DNA from: JBBCJM01 sp037190175
Lineage (GTDB): Bacteria > Pseudomonadota > Alphaproteobacteria > Rhodobacterales > Rhodobacteraceae
Reading direction: 5' to 3'
Assembly (NCBI GenBank): GCA_037190175.1
Contig: JBBCJM010000119.1
Location: forward strand, 1-6,730
DNA length: 6,730 nt
In this document: piece by piece, positions 1-5,472 of the stretch
Layout of the letters: the number at the start of each line of letters is the position of its first letter
How positions within the stretch are numbered: the first letter of the stretch is position 1
Made by a program: the position numbers and the translations under genes
Notes under the pieces: model-generated
Databases searched by the model: none
What the model was told of the DNA's origin: nothing
The model's input: only the letters and a program-made list of their open reading frames with translations

Positions 1-5
1 GGCCC

Positions 6-19
6 GGGGGTTTTCCCCC
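6..19 (+). terminator. G/C hairpin with TTTT loop, likely terminator of the preceding gene
   Basis: GGGGG (6-10) can pair with CCCCC (15-19) around a TTTT loop. It lies before recF and directly upstream of the 25-base conserved tail at 33-57. The same arrangement (G/C hairpin, C-rich spacer, tail) follows the HIT gene near 5314, just after a stop codon, so a terminator role for an unseen upstream gene is plausible. There is no adjacent T-run; the nearest T-rich bases are in ATATTT at 36-41. The function is inferred from position and structure only. Confidence 0.4.
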
Positions 20-32
20 CCCGCACCCCCGC

Positions 33-57
33 AGGATATTTGGATCAAGGCAAAGAG
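33..57 (+). repeat. Conserved intergenic tail, copy 1 (second copy at 5345-5369)
   Basis: The 25 bases beginning AGGATATTT and ending ATCAAGGCAAAGAG are the same as 5345-5369 except at two adjacent positions (42-43: GG here, TC there). Both copies are on the + strand, follow a G/C hairpin and a C-rich spacer (CACCCCCGC here), and lie just before a gene (recF here). Such identity between two non-coding sites over 5 kb apart suggests a dispersed intergenic element. From memory, similar hairpin-plus-GGATATTT strings recur between genes in Rhodobacteraceae, but I could not check this. Confidence 0.7.
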
Positions 58-71
58 GGGGGGCGGGGCTG

Positions 72-1127
72 ATGTTGTCCGCTCTGCGCCTTGCCCTGTT
101 CCGCAACCACCGCAACCTGCGGCTGGAGTTCGACGGGCGGCCCGTGGCGATCTGGGGGCCGAACGGGGCGGGCAAGACCAATATCCTGGAGGCGGTCTCG
201 CTGCTCTCGCCGGGCCGCGGGTTGCGGCGGGCGGCGGCGGAGGAGATCGGGCGGCGCCCGGATGGCGCGGGCTGGAAGGTGGCGGCGCTGCTGGACGGGC
301 ACGAGGTCGAGACCTGGGCGGAAGGTTCAGGCCGTCAGGTGCGCATCGACGGCAAGGCGGCGACCCAGACCGCCTTGGGGGCGCTGGCCCGCGTGGTCTG
401 GCTGGTGCCCGCCATGGACCGGCTGTGGATCGAGGCGCCGGAGGGGCGGCGGCGGTTCCTCGACCGGCTGGTGCTGAGCCTCGCGCCCGATCATGCCGAG
501 GCGACGCTGGAGTACGAGCGCGCGATGCGCGAGCGCAACCGGCTGCTGAAGGATCAGGTGCAGGACGCCGGCTGGTATGGCGCCATCGAGGCGCGGATGG
601 CCGCGGCGGGGGCGCGGATCACCGCGGCCCGGGCGGCGGTGGTGGCGCGGCTGGCAAGCGCGCAGGTGGACGGCGCCTTTCCCGCCGCTGCGCTGGAGCT
701 GGAGCCGGGCGAAGGGGCGGGCGATCTGGCCGCCGCGCTGGCGGCGGGGCGGCGGCGCGACATGCTGGCGGGGCGCAGCCTGTCGGGGCCGCATCGGGCC
801 GACCTGCGCGCCGTCTGGGCCGCCAAGGACATGCCCGCCGCGCAATGTTCCACCGGCGAGCAGAAGGCGCTGCTGATCTCGCTGATCCTCGCCAGCGCGC
901 GGATTGCGGCACAGGATCTCGGGCGGGCGCCCTTGATATTGCTCGACGAGGTGGCGGCGCATCTGGATCCGGGGCGGCGGGCGGCGCTCTATGACGAGAT
1001 CTGTGCGCTGGGGGCGCAGGCGTTCCTGACCGGGACCGAGGCCGGGCTGTTTGACTCCCTGGGCGAAAGAGCGCAAGGCTTTGCCGTCGCCGCGTCCGGC
1101 GGCGTATCGGAGGAAACCCCGGCATGA
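72..1127 (+). CDS. recF: DNA replication/repair protein RecF
   Basis: RecF is an SMC-like ATPase that binds gapped single-/double-stranded DNA and, with RecO and RecR, loads RecA at stalled forks. The 351-residue product has a Walker A motif GPNGAGKT at residues 29-36, and the LSPGRGLRR segment typical of RecF follows at about 45-53. The family GPHR motif is at 239-242, the ABC-type signature STGEQK at 260-265, and Walker B LILLDE with the D-loop at about 288-299. It is slightly shorter than the usual 360-375 residues but complete at both ends. The reading frame stays open to the left edge of the window but has no ATG or GTG before 72, and that stretch is the intergenic repeat. I therefore chose ATG 72, preceded by purine-rich GAGGGG about 11 bases upstream. 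The TGA overlaps the next ATG. A dnaA-dnaN-recF order is usual, but dnaN is not in the window. Confidence 0.95.
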   Translation: MLSALRLALFRNHRNLRLEFDGRPVAIWGPNGAGKTNILEAVSLLSPGRGLRRAAAEEIGRRPDGAGWKVAALLDGHEVETWAEGSGRQVRIDGKAATQTALGALARVVWLVPAMDRLWIEAPEGRRRFLDRLVLSLAPDHAEATLEYERAMRERNRLLKDQVQDAGWYGAIEARMAAAGARITAARAAVVARLASAQVDGAFPAAALELEPGEGAGDLAAALAAGRRRDMLAGRSLSGPHRADLRAVWAAKDMPAAQCSTGEQKALLISLILASARIAAQDLGRAPLILLDEVAAHLDPGRRAALYDEICALGAQAFLTGTEAGLFDSLGERAQGFAVAASGGVSEETPA

Positions 1128-1549
1128 CCCGGCAGCGTGTGACGCTGATCACCCTTGGCGTGGCCGATCTGGCGGCTGCGCGGGCGTTCTACGCCCGGCT
1201 GGGCTGGGCGGAGCACGGCGAAAGCCAGCCGGGGGTGGCGTTCTTCCAGATGCAGGGCGCGGCGCTGGCGCTGTTCGGGCTGGGCGATCTGGCGGAGGAT
1301 CAGGGGCGCGCCGGGGCGGCCTTGGGCACCGGAGCGGTGACCTTGGCGCAGAACTTCGCCACCGAGGCGGAGGTGGATGCCGCCTTTGCCGAGGCGCTGG
1401 CGGCGGGCGCCACGGCGCTGAAACGGCCCGAGAAGGTGTTCTGGGGCGGCTATTCCGGCTATTGGGCCGACCCCGACGGCCATGTCTGGGAAGTCGCGAT
1501 GAACCCGTTCTGGCCGCTGAACGATGACGGCAGCCTGACCCTGCCATGA
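1124..1549 (+). CDS. VOC (glyoxalase/bleomycin-resistance/dioxygenase fold) family protein
   Basis: This is a 141-residue single-unit VOC protein. The N-terminal repeat has the LGVADL...AFYARLGW pattern (residues 11-28), and the C-terminal repeat ends in YWADPDGHVWEVAMNP (113-128), a very typical VOC ending with E123 in the usual metal-ligand position. The His normally found in the first strand of metal-dependent members is not evident (TLITLGV instead), so catalysis of glyoxalase type is doubtful and the substrate is unknown. Its ATG overlaps the recF stop as ATGA, with GGAGG at 1109-1113 ten bases before it. Its own stop overlaps the following exporter gene in the same way. The context therefore says co-expression with recF and the exporter, not function. 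The family call is secure; the specific role is not. Confidence 0.85.
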   Translation: MTRQRVTLITLGVADLAAARAFYARLGWAEHGESQPGVAFFQMQGAALALFGLGDLAEDQGRAGAALGTGAVTLAQNFATEAEVDAAFAEALAAGATALKRPEKVFWGGYSGYWADPDGHVWEVAMNPFWPLNDDGSLTLP

Positions 1550-2166
1550 CCGTCACCCTCAGCCAGCTCGCCCTCTATGCCCTGGGCATGGCGGGGCTTT
1601 GGGCGGTGCCAGGCCCGGTCTGGGTGGCACTGACCGCGCGCGCGCTGTCGGGCGGCATGGCGGCGGCCTGGCCGCTGGCGGTGGGGGTGGCGCTGGGCGA
1701 CCTGCTCTGGCCGCTGTGTGCGGTGCTGGGGCTGGCCTGGGTGCTGTCGCTCTATGGCGATGCGCTGGAGGTGTTGCGCTGGGTCGCGGCGCTGGTCTTC
1801 ATCGTGATGGGCGTGCTGCTGATCCGCGCCCCGGCCAAGGCGCCCGGCACCGACAGCCGCATGACGCGGCCCGGGATCTGGGCCGGGTTTTCGGTCGGCG
1901 TGGCGGCGGTGATCGGCAACCCCAAGGCGATCCTGTTCTACATGGGCTTCCGGCCCGGGTTTTTCGACCTGGGCCGGGTCAACGGCTGGGACATCGCGGC
2001 GATCCTGGCGATTTCGGCCATCGTGCCGATGGTGGGGAACCTCTGCCTCGCGCTGTTCCTCGACCGTGCGCGGCGGCTGCTGCAAAGCCCGCAGGCGGTG
2101 CGGCGGATGAACATCGGGTCCGGCGTGCTGCTGGTGCTGGTGGGCTTGGTCATTCCCTTTACGTGA
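1546..2166 (+). CDS. LysE/RhtB-family amino-acid exporter (translocator)
   Basis: The 206-residue product is very hydrophobic, with about six likely membrane segments (roughly residues 5-22, 40-68, 73-93, 112-132, 148-172 and 186-204). This is the normal size and layout of the LysE/RhtB superfamily of inner-membrane exporters of amino acids and related small metabolites. Family hallmarks are the PGP motif at 22-24 in the first segment, followed by a short polar stretch with ALSGG, and GNPKAILFYMG at 124-134 in the fourth segment. The substrate cannot be told from sequence. The ATG lies within an ATGA overlap with the VOC gene, so translation is probably coupled. No separate promoter or convincing terminator is seen; an 80-base gap containing the gyrB promoter follows. 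Confidence 0.9.
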   Translation: MTVTLSQLALYALGMAGLWAVPGPVWVALTARALSGGMAAAWPLAVGVALGDLLWPLCAVLGLAWVLSLYGDALEVLRWVAALVFIVMGVLLIRAPAKAPGTDSRMTRPGIWAGFSVGVAAVIGNPKAILFYMGFRPGFFDLGRVNGWDIAAILAISAIVPMVGNLCLALFLDRARRLLQSPQAVRRMNIGSGVLLVLVGLVIPFT

Positions 2167-2188
2167 GCGGGAATCTGGCGCCCGAGGC

Positions 2189-2217
2189 GTGACATTCCCC
2201 ACCCCGGCCGCTATAAC
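2189..2217 (+). promoter_or_regulatory. Predicted sigma70-type promoter of gyrB
   Basis: A -35 box GTGACA (2189-2194, 5 of 6 to TTGACA) and a -10 box TATAAC (2212-2217, 5 of 6 to TATAAT) are separated by 17 bases, the optimal spacing. The expected transcription start is about 2223-2226, giving a leader of some 22 bases before ATG 2247. This places the promoter after the exporter stop (2166) and makes gyrB its own transcription unit. The bases between the -10 box and the predicted start (CTGCGGG) are GC-rich, a property often linked to supercoiling sensitivity; that link is inference here. Confidence 0.6.
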
Positions 2218-2246
2218 CTGCGGGCAACGTGAAGGACAAGGCAGGC

Positions 2247-4691
2247 ATGGCCGAAGCAGCACGGAAGGCCGAGGAATACGGCGCCGATTCCATCATGGTT
2301 CTCAAGGGGTTGGAGGCGGTCCGCAAACGCCCCGGCATGTATATCGGCGACACCGACGACGGCAGCGGCCTGCACCACATGGTCTACGAGGTGGTGGACA
2401 ACGGCATCGACGAGGCGCTGGCAGGCCACGCCACCGCCGTCACGGTGAAGATCCACGCCGATTCCAGTGTCTCGGTGCGCGACAACGGCCGCGGTATCCC
2501 GATCGACATCCACGCAGAAGAGGGTGTCAGCGCGGCCGAGGTCATCATGACCCAGCTGCACGCGGGCGGCAAATTCAACAACACCGACGACAGCGGCAAT
2601 GCCTACAAGGTCTCGGGCGGGCTGCACGGCGTGGGCGTCTCGGTCGTCAACGCGCTGTCGGACTGGCTGGAACTGCGGGTCTGGCGCAACGACACCGAAT
2701 ACAGCGCCCGGTTCGAGAACGGCGAATGCGTGGTCCACGTCCACCCCGTCGGCCCCGCGCCGGGCGAGCGGGGGACCGAGGTGCGCTTCATGGCCTCGTC
2801 CAGGACCCACCGGCCGGACGGTACCTTCTCGAACCTCGATTACAGCTTCAAGACGCTGGAGACCCGGCTGCGGGAACTGGCCTTCCTGAACTCGGGCGTG
2901 CGCATCATCATCGAGGACGAGCGCCCGGCGGAGCCGCTGCGGACGGAACTGTTCTACGAAGGCGGGGTCAAGGAATTCGTTAAATACCTCGACCGCTCCA
3001 AGCATCCGGTGATCCCGGAGCCGATCTACATGGTGGGCGAAAAGAACGGCATCGGCGTGGAAATCGCCATGTGGTGGAACGACAGCTATAATGAAATGGT
3101 GCTGCCCTTCACCAACAACATCCCGCAGCGCGATGGCGGTACCCATCTTGCGGGCTTCCGCGGCGCGCTGACCCGCACCATCAACAGCTACGCCCAGACC
3201 AGCGGCATCGCGAAACGCGAGAAGGTGGATTTCACCGGCGACGACGCGCGCGAGGGGCTGACCTGCGTGCTGTCGGTCAAGGTGCCGGATCCGAAATTCT
3301 CCAGCCAGACCAAGGATAAGCTGGTCTCGTCCGAGGTGCGCCCGGCGGTAGAGAACCTGGTGAACGAAAAGCTGGCCGAGTGGTTCGAGGAGAACCCGGG
3401 GCCCGCCAAGGGTATCGTCGGCAAGATCATCGAGGCCGCGCTGGCCCGCGAGGCGGCGCGCAAGGCGCGCGAGCTGACCCGGCGCAAGACGGCGCTGGAT
3501 GTGGCCTCGCTGCCCGGCAAGCTGGCGGATTGCCAGGAACGCGACCCGTCGAAGTCGGAGCTGTTCCTGGTCGAGGGCGACTCGGCCGGCGGTTCCGCCA
3601 AGCAGGGCCGCTCGCGCGCCAACCAGGCCGTGCTGCCGCTGCGCGGCAAGATCCTGAACGTGGAACGCGCGCGGTTCGACAAGATGCTGTCGAGTGCCGA
3701 GATCGGCACACTGATCACCGCGCTCGGCACCGGGATCGGTCGCGACGAGTTCGACATCGGCAAGCTGCGCTACCACAAGGTGGTCATCATGACCGATGCC
3801 GATGTGGACGGCGCGCATATCCGCACGCTGCTGCTGACGTTCTTCTTCCGCCAGATGCCGCAGCTGATCGAGGGGGGATACCTCTATATCGCGCAGCCGC
3901 CGCTGTATAAGGTGTCGCGCGGCAAGTCCGAGGTCTATCTGAAGGATCAGGCGGCGCTGGACGACTACCTGATCGCGCAAGGCACCGAGGGCGCGGTGTT
4001 GCGGCTGGGCACCGGCGAAGAGATCGCGGGCGCCGATCTGGCCCGGGTGATCGAAGGCGCGCGGGCCTTCCGCCGCATCCTCGACGCCTTCCCGACGCAT
4101 TACCCCCGCCCGATCCTGGAGCAGGCGGCCATCGCGGGCGCCTTCGACGCCGGCCAGACCGATCTGCAAGCGGTGGCCGACAAGGTGGCGGCGCGGCTGG
4201 ATGCGGTGGCGGTGGAATACGAGCGCGGCTGGCGGGGCCGCATCACCCAGGACCACGGCATCCGCCTGGCCCGCGTGCTGCGCGGCGTCGAGGAGATCCG
4301 CACGCTGGACGGCGCCGTCCTGCGCTCGGGCGAGGCGCGGCGGCTGTCGCAGATCGCGGCGACGACGCGGGACGCCTATGTCACCGGCAGCCGTCTGGTG
4401 CGGAAAGAGCGGGAAACCGCGATCAACGGCCCCATCGAGCTGCTGCGGGCGATCCTCTCCGAGGGCGAAAAGGGCCTGTCGCTGCAACGCTACAAGGGTC
4501 TGGGCGAGATGAACCCCGAGCAGCTGTGGGAAACCACGCTGGACCCCGAGGCGCGCACCTTCCTGCAAGTGCGGATCGACGATGTGGCCGAGGCCGACGA
4601 CATCTTCACCAAGCTGATGGGCGACGTGGTGGAACCCCGCCGCGAGTTCATCCAGCAGAACGCGCTGAGCGTGGAGAACCTGGACTTCTGA
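2247..4691 (+). CDS. gyrB: DNA gyrase subunit B
   Basis: GyrB is the ATPase subunit of gyrase, which with GyrA introduces negative supercoils. The 814-residue product is full length. The GHKL ATPase domain shows E48 and N52 in YEVVDN, D79 in DNGRGIP, the GGLHGVGVSVVNALS lid segment at 124-138, and R147 aligned with the novobiocin-contact Arg136 of E. coli. The transducer domain has QTKDKL at 354-359. The TOPRIM domain has EGDSAGG at 443-449 and DADVDG at 517-522, and the tail carries QRYKGLGEMN at 747-756. In the quinolone-relevant segment D445 matches E. coli D426, while R466 stands where E. coli has K447, a conservative change. An in-frame GTG at 2229 would add six residues, but it lies only about 4-5 bases from the predicted transcription start. 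ATG 2247 has AAGG at 2238-2241 and GAAGGA at 2231-2236, so I prefer it. Confidence 0.97.
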   Translation: MAEAARKAEEYGADSIMVLKGLEAVRKRPGMYIGDTDDGSGLHHMVYEVVDNGIDEALAGHATAVTVKIHADSSVSVRDNGRGIPIDIHAEEGVSAAEVIMTQLHAGGKFNNTDDSGNAYKVSGGLHGVGVSVVNALSDWLELRVWRNDTEYSARFENGECVVHVHPVGPAPGERGTEVRFMASSRTHRPDGTFSNLDYSFKTLETRLRELAFLNSGVRIIIEDERPAEPLRTELFYEGGVKEFVKYLDRSKHPVIPEPIYMVGEKNGIGVEIAMWWNDSYNEMVLPFTNNIPQRDGGTHLAGFRGALTRTINSYAQTSGIAKREKVDFTGDDAREGLTCVLSVKVPDPKFSSQTKDKLVSSEVRPAVENLVNEKLAEWFEENPGPAKGIVGKIIEAALAREAARKARELTRRKTALDVASLPGKLADCQERDPSKSELFLVEGDSAGGSAKQGRSRANQAVLPLRGKILNVERARFDKMLSSAEIGTLITALGTGIGRDEFDIGKLRYHKVVIMTDADVDGAHIRTLLLTFFFRQMPQLIEGGYLYIAQPPLYKVSRGKSEVYLKDQAALDDYLIAQGTEGAVLRLGTGEEIAGADLARVIEGARAFRRILDAFPTHYPRPILEQAAIAGAFDAGQTDLQAVADKVAARLDAVAVEYERGWRGRITQDHGIRLARVLRGVEEIRTLDGAVLRSGEARRLSQIAATTRDAYVTGSRLVRKERETAINGPIELLRAILSEGEKGLSLQRYKGLGEMNPEQLWETTLDPEARTFLQVRIDDVAEADDIFTKLMGDVVEPRREFIQQNALSVENLDF

Positions 4692-4695
4692 CCGG

Positions 4696-4715
4696 GGGTG
4701 GGGGAAACCCCACCC
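4696..4715 (+). terminator. GAAA-loop hairpin after gyrB
   Basis: GGGTGGGG (4696-4703) pairs perfectly with CCCCACCC (4708-4715), leaving a GAAA tetraloop, a very stable GNRA fold. It starts four bases after the gyrB stop codon. No T-run follows, so it is not a textbook intrinsic terminator; it may end transcription inefficiently or protect the 3' end of the mRNA. Confidence 0.55.
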
Positions 4716-4716
4716 T

Positions 4717-4753
4717 GCACGGGCAGCGGGGTCCGAACCGCGGAATGCCGTGC
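4717..4753. repeat. Inverted repeat GCACGG / CCGTGC in the gyrB-HIT gap
   Basis: GCACGG (4717-4722) is the exact reverse complement of CCGTGC (4748-4753), with 25 bases between; GCGG (4726-4729) and CCGC (4738-4741) inside could form an inner stem. It lies directly between the post-gyrB hairpin and the palindrome at 4758. Six-base arms in GC-rich DNA can arise by chance, so this is weak evidence for a real RNA structure. Confidence 0.3.
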
Positions 4754-4757
4754 CGAC

Positions 4758-4783
4758 GTAGGGCGGGGTTCATCCCGCCATAC
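4758..4783. repeat. Imperfect palindrome resembling a dispersed intergenic repeat
   Basis: GTA (4758-4760), one mismatch (G4761/A4780), then GGCGGGG (4762-4768) pairs with TCCCGCC (4773-4779) and TAC (4781-4783) around a TTCA loop; the innermost pair is G-T. The form GTAGGG-GGG-TTCA-CCC-TAC is like the GTAGGGTGGG...CCCACC palindromes that recur between genes in many proteobacteria. The resemblance is from memory and unverified. Only this copy is present in the window. Confidence 0.45.
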
Positions 4784-4857
4784 CCCGGCCAGACATTTCC
4801 ATCTCGACTTCCACCCCGGATTTTCCCACCCTGCGGCCAGCCCGAGGGGAGGAACGA

Positions 4858-5298
4858 ATGCCGTCCGATTGCCTGTTCTGCCGTATCGCCGCGGGCGAGC
4901 TGCCCGCGCACAAGGTCTATGAGGACGACCATGTCCTCGCCTTTCTCGATCTGCATCCGATCCGCGAGGGCCATGTGCTGGTGATCCCGCGCGCGCACCA
5001 TGTCTGGTTCGAGGACCTGCCCGAGGATCTGGCCACCCGCATCACCACCTGCGCACAGCGGCTGGCGCGGGGCATGAAGCGGATCTACGGGGTGGAGCGG
5101 GTATCGCTGTTTTACACCGGCATCCATGTGCCCCATGCCCATGCCCATGTGGTGCCGATGCATCATGTCCATGACGTGACGTCGCAGGTCTATCTGGTCG
5201 ACGGGCCCGAGGGTTATGCGGTGCCGCCCAGCCCGGATGCCGCGACGATGGCGCGGGTGGCGGGCCTGTTGGCGGAGGAACTGGCGCGGCAGGCGTAG
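4858..5298 (+). CDS. HIT-family nucleotide-binding protein
   Basis: HIT proteins hydrolyse or bind nucleoside monophosphate conjugates in the cytoplasm. This 146-residue product opens with CLFCRI (residues 5-10, a Cys pair common in HIT proteins and able to bind zinc). GHVLVIPRAHH (38-48) follows. The diagnostic histidine triad is HAHAHVV (H93, H95, H97), in which the central His of the family serves as nucleophile. The stretch from 90 to 105 is unusually His-rich, with further His at 90, 102, 103 and 105. The length is normal for the family, with a slightly long C-terminal helix. ATG 4858 follows GGGGAGGAA (4846-4854), a strong ribosome binding site. The gene appears to be a single unit between two hairpin-bearing gaps; I see no good promoter match in the gap upstream. 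The substrate is unknown. Confidence 0.92.
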   Translation: MPSDCLFCRIAAGELPAHKVYEDDHVLAFLDLHPIREGHVLVIPRAHHVWFEDLPEDLATRITTCAQRLARGMKRIYGVERVSLFYTGIHVPHAHAHVVPMHHVHDVTSQVYLVDGPEGYAVPPSPDAATMARVAGLLAEELARQA

Positions 5299-5313
5299 CG
5301 CATGTGGCTGGCC

Positions 5314-5336
5314 CCGGGGGGCCGTCTGCCCCCCGG
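5314..5336 (+). terminator. Strong G/C hairpin after the HIT gene, likely terminator
   Basis: CCGGGGGGC (5314-5322) and GCCCCCCGG (5328-5336) are perfect reverse complements, giving a 9-pair stem with a CGTCT loop, 15 bases past the HIT stop codon. After a C-rich spacer comes GGATATTTTC, so the T-rich bases begin about 12 bases past the stem rather than directly after it. Position and stability argue for a transcription terminator or a 3'-end stabilising structure. Confidence 0.6.
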
Positions 5337-5344
5337 ACCCCCCG

Positions 5345-5369
5345 AGGATATTTTCATCAAGGCAAAGAG
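5345..5369 (+). repeat. Conserved intergenic tail, copy 2 (first copy at 33-57)
   Basis: This copy matches 33-57 at 23 of 25 positions and sits at the same place relative to a G/C hairpin and a C-rich spacer (GACCCCCCG here). The dioxygenase frame happens to be open through it, back to an ATG at 5302. The 57 residues this would add derive from the hairpin and repeat and look non-coding, so they should not be added to that protein. Confidence 0.7.
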
Positions 5370-5399
5370 CACAGCGGCTTCGAGGAATGGAAAGTGCCA

Positions 5400-5413
5400 G
5401 ATTTTCGAAAATC
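5400..5413. promoter_or_regulatory. Perfect 14-base palindrome, candidate operator
   Basis: GATTTTCGAAAATC is its own reverse complement. It is an AT-rich island in a very GC-rich region, 59 bases before the dioxygenase ATG. Size and symmetry fit the site of a dimeric repressor or activator, as commonly found before aromatic-degradation operons. I see no convincing -35/-10 pair next to it: TTGCAT (5417-5422), 17 bases before CACACT (5440-5445), is weak. The regulator is not in the window. Confidence 0.45.
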
Positions 5414-5472
5414 CTGTTGCATTCCGTCGCGGCGGGACGCACACTCGCGCCATTCCATCATGGAGGATTCCG

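Noticed and set aside
1..71. Replication origin near recF
   Set aside because: No DnaA-box-like TTATCCACA or AT-rich unwinding region is seen here or elsewhere in the window; dnaA itself is not present.
2167..2188. Weak hairpin CGGG...CCCG after the exporter gene as terminator
   Set aside because: Only four pairs with a nine-base loop and no T-run; not supportable as a terminator.
2211..4568. A 785-residue open frame on the - strand opposite gyrB
   Set aside because: gyrB is certain on the + strand. Long antisense frames are expected in GC-rich genes with biased third positions. The product has no recognisable domain and is rich in His, Arg, Ala and Gly, as such shadows are.
4717..4760. Possible tRNA, because GGTCCGAACC looks a little like a T-arm
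   Set aside because: The loop does not match the TTCRA pattern, the stem is only about three pairs, and no acceptor, D or anticodon arms fit around it.
5384..5456. Distant inverted pair GGAATGG (5384-5390) and CCATTCC (5450-5456)
   Set aside because: Seven-base arms 59 bases apart with no supporting inner structure; easily chance, and it does not cover the ribosome binding site.
5302..5472. 57-residue N-terminal extension of the dioxygenase from ATG 5302
   Set aside because: It would translate the hairpin and the repeated tail, has no ribosome binding site, and lacks resemblance to the family. ATG 5473 has a well-placed GGAGG.
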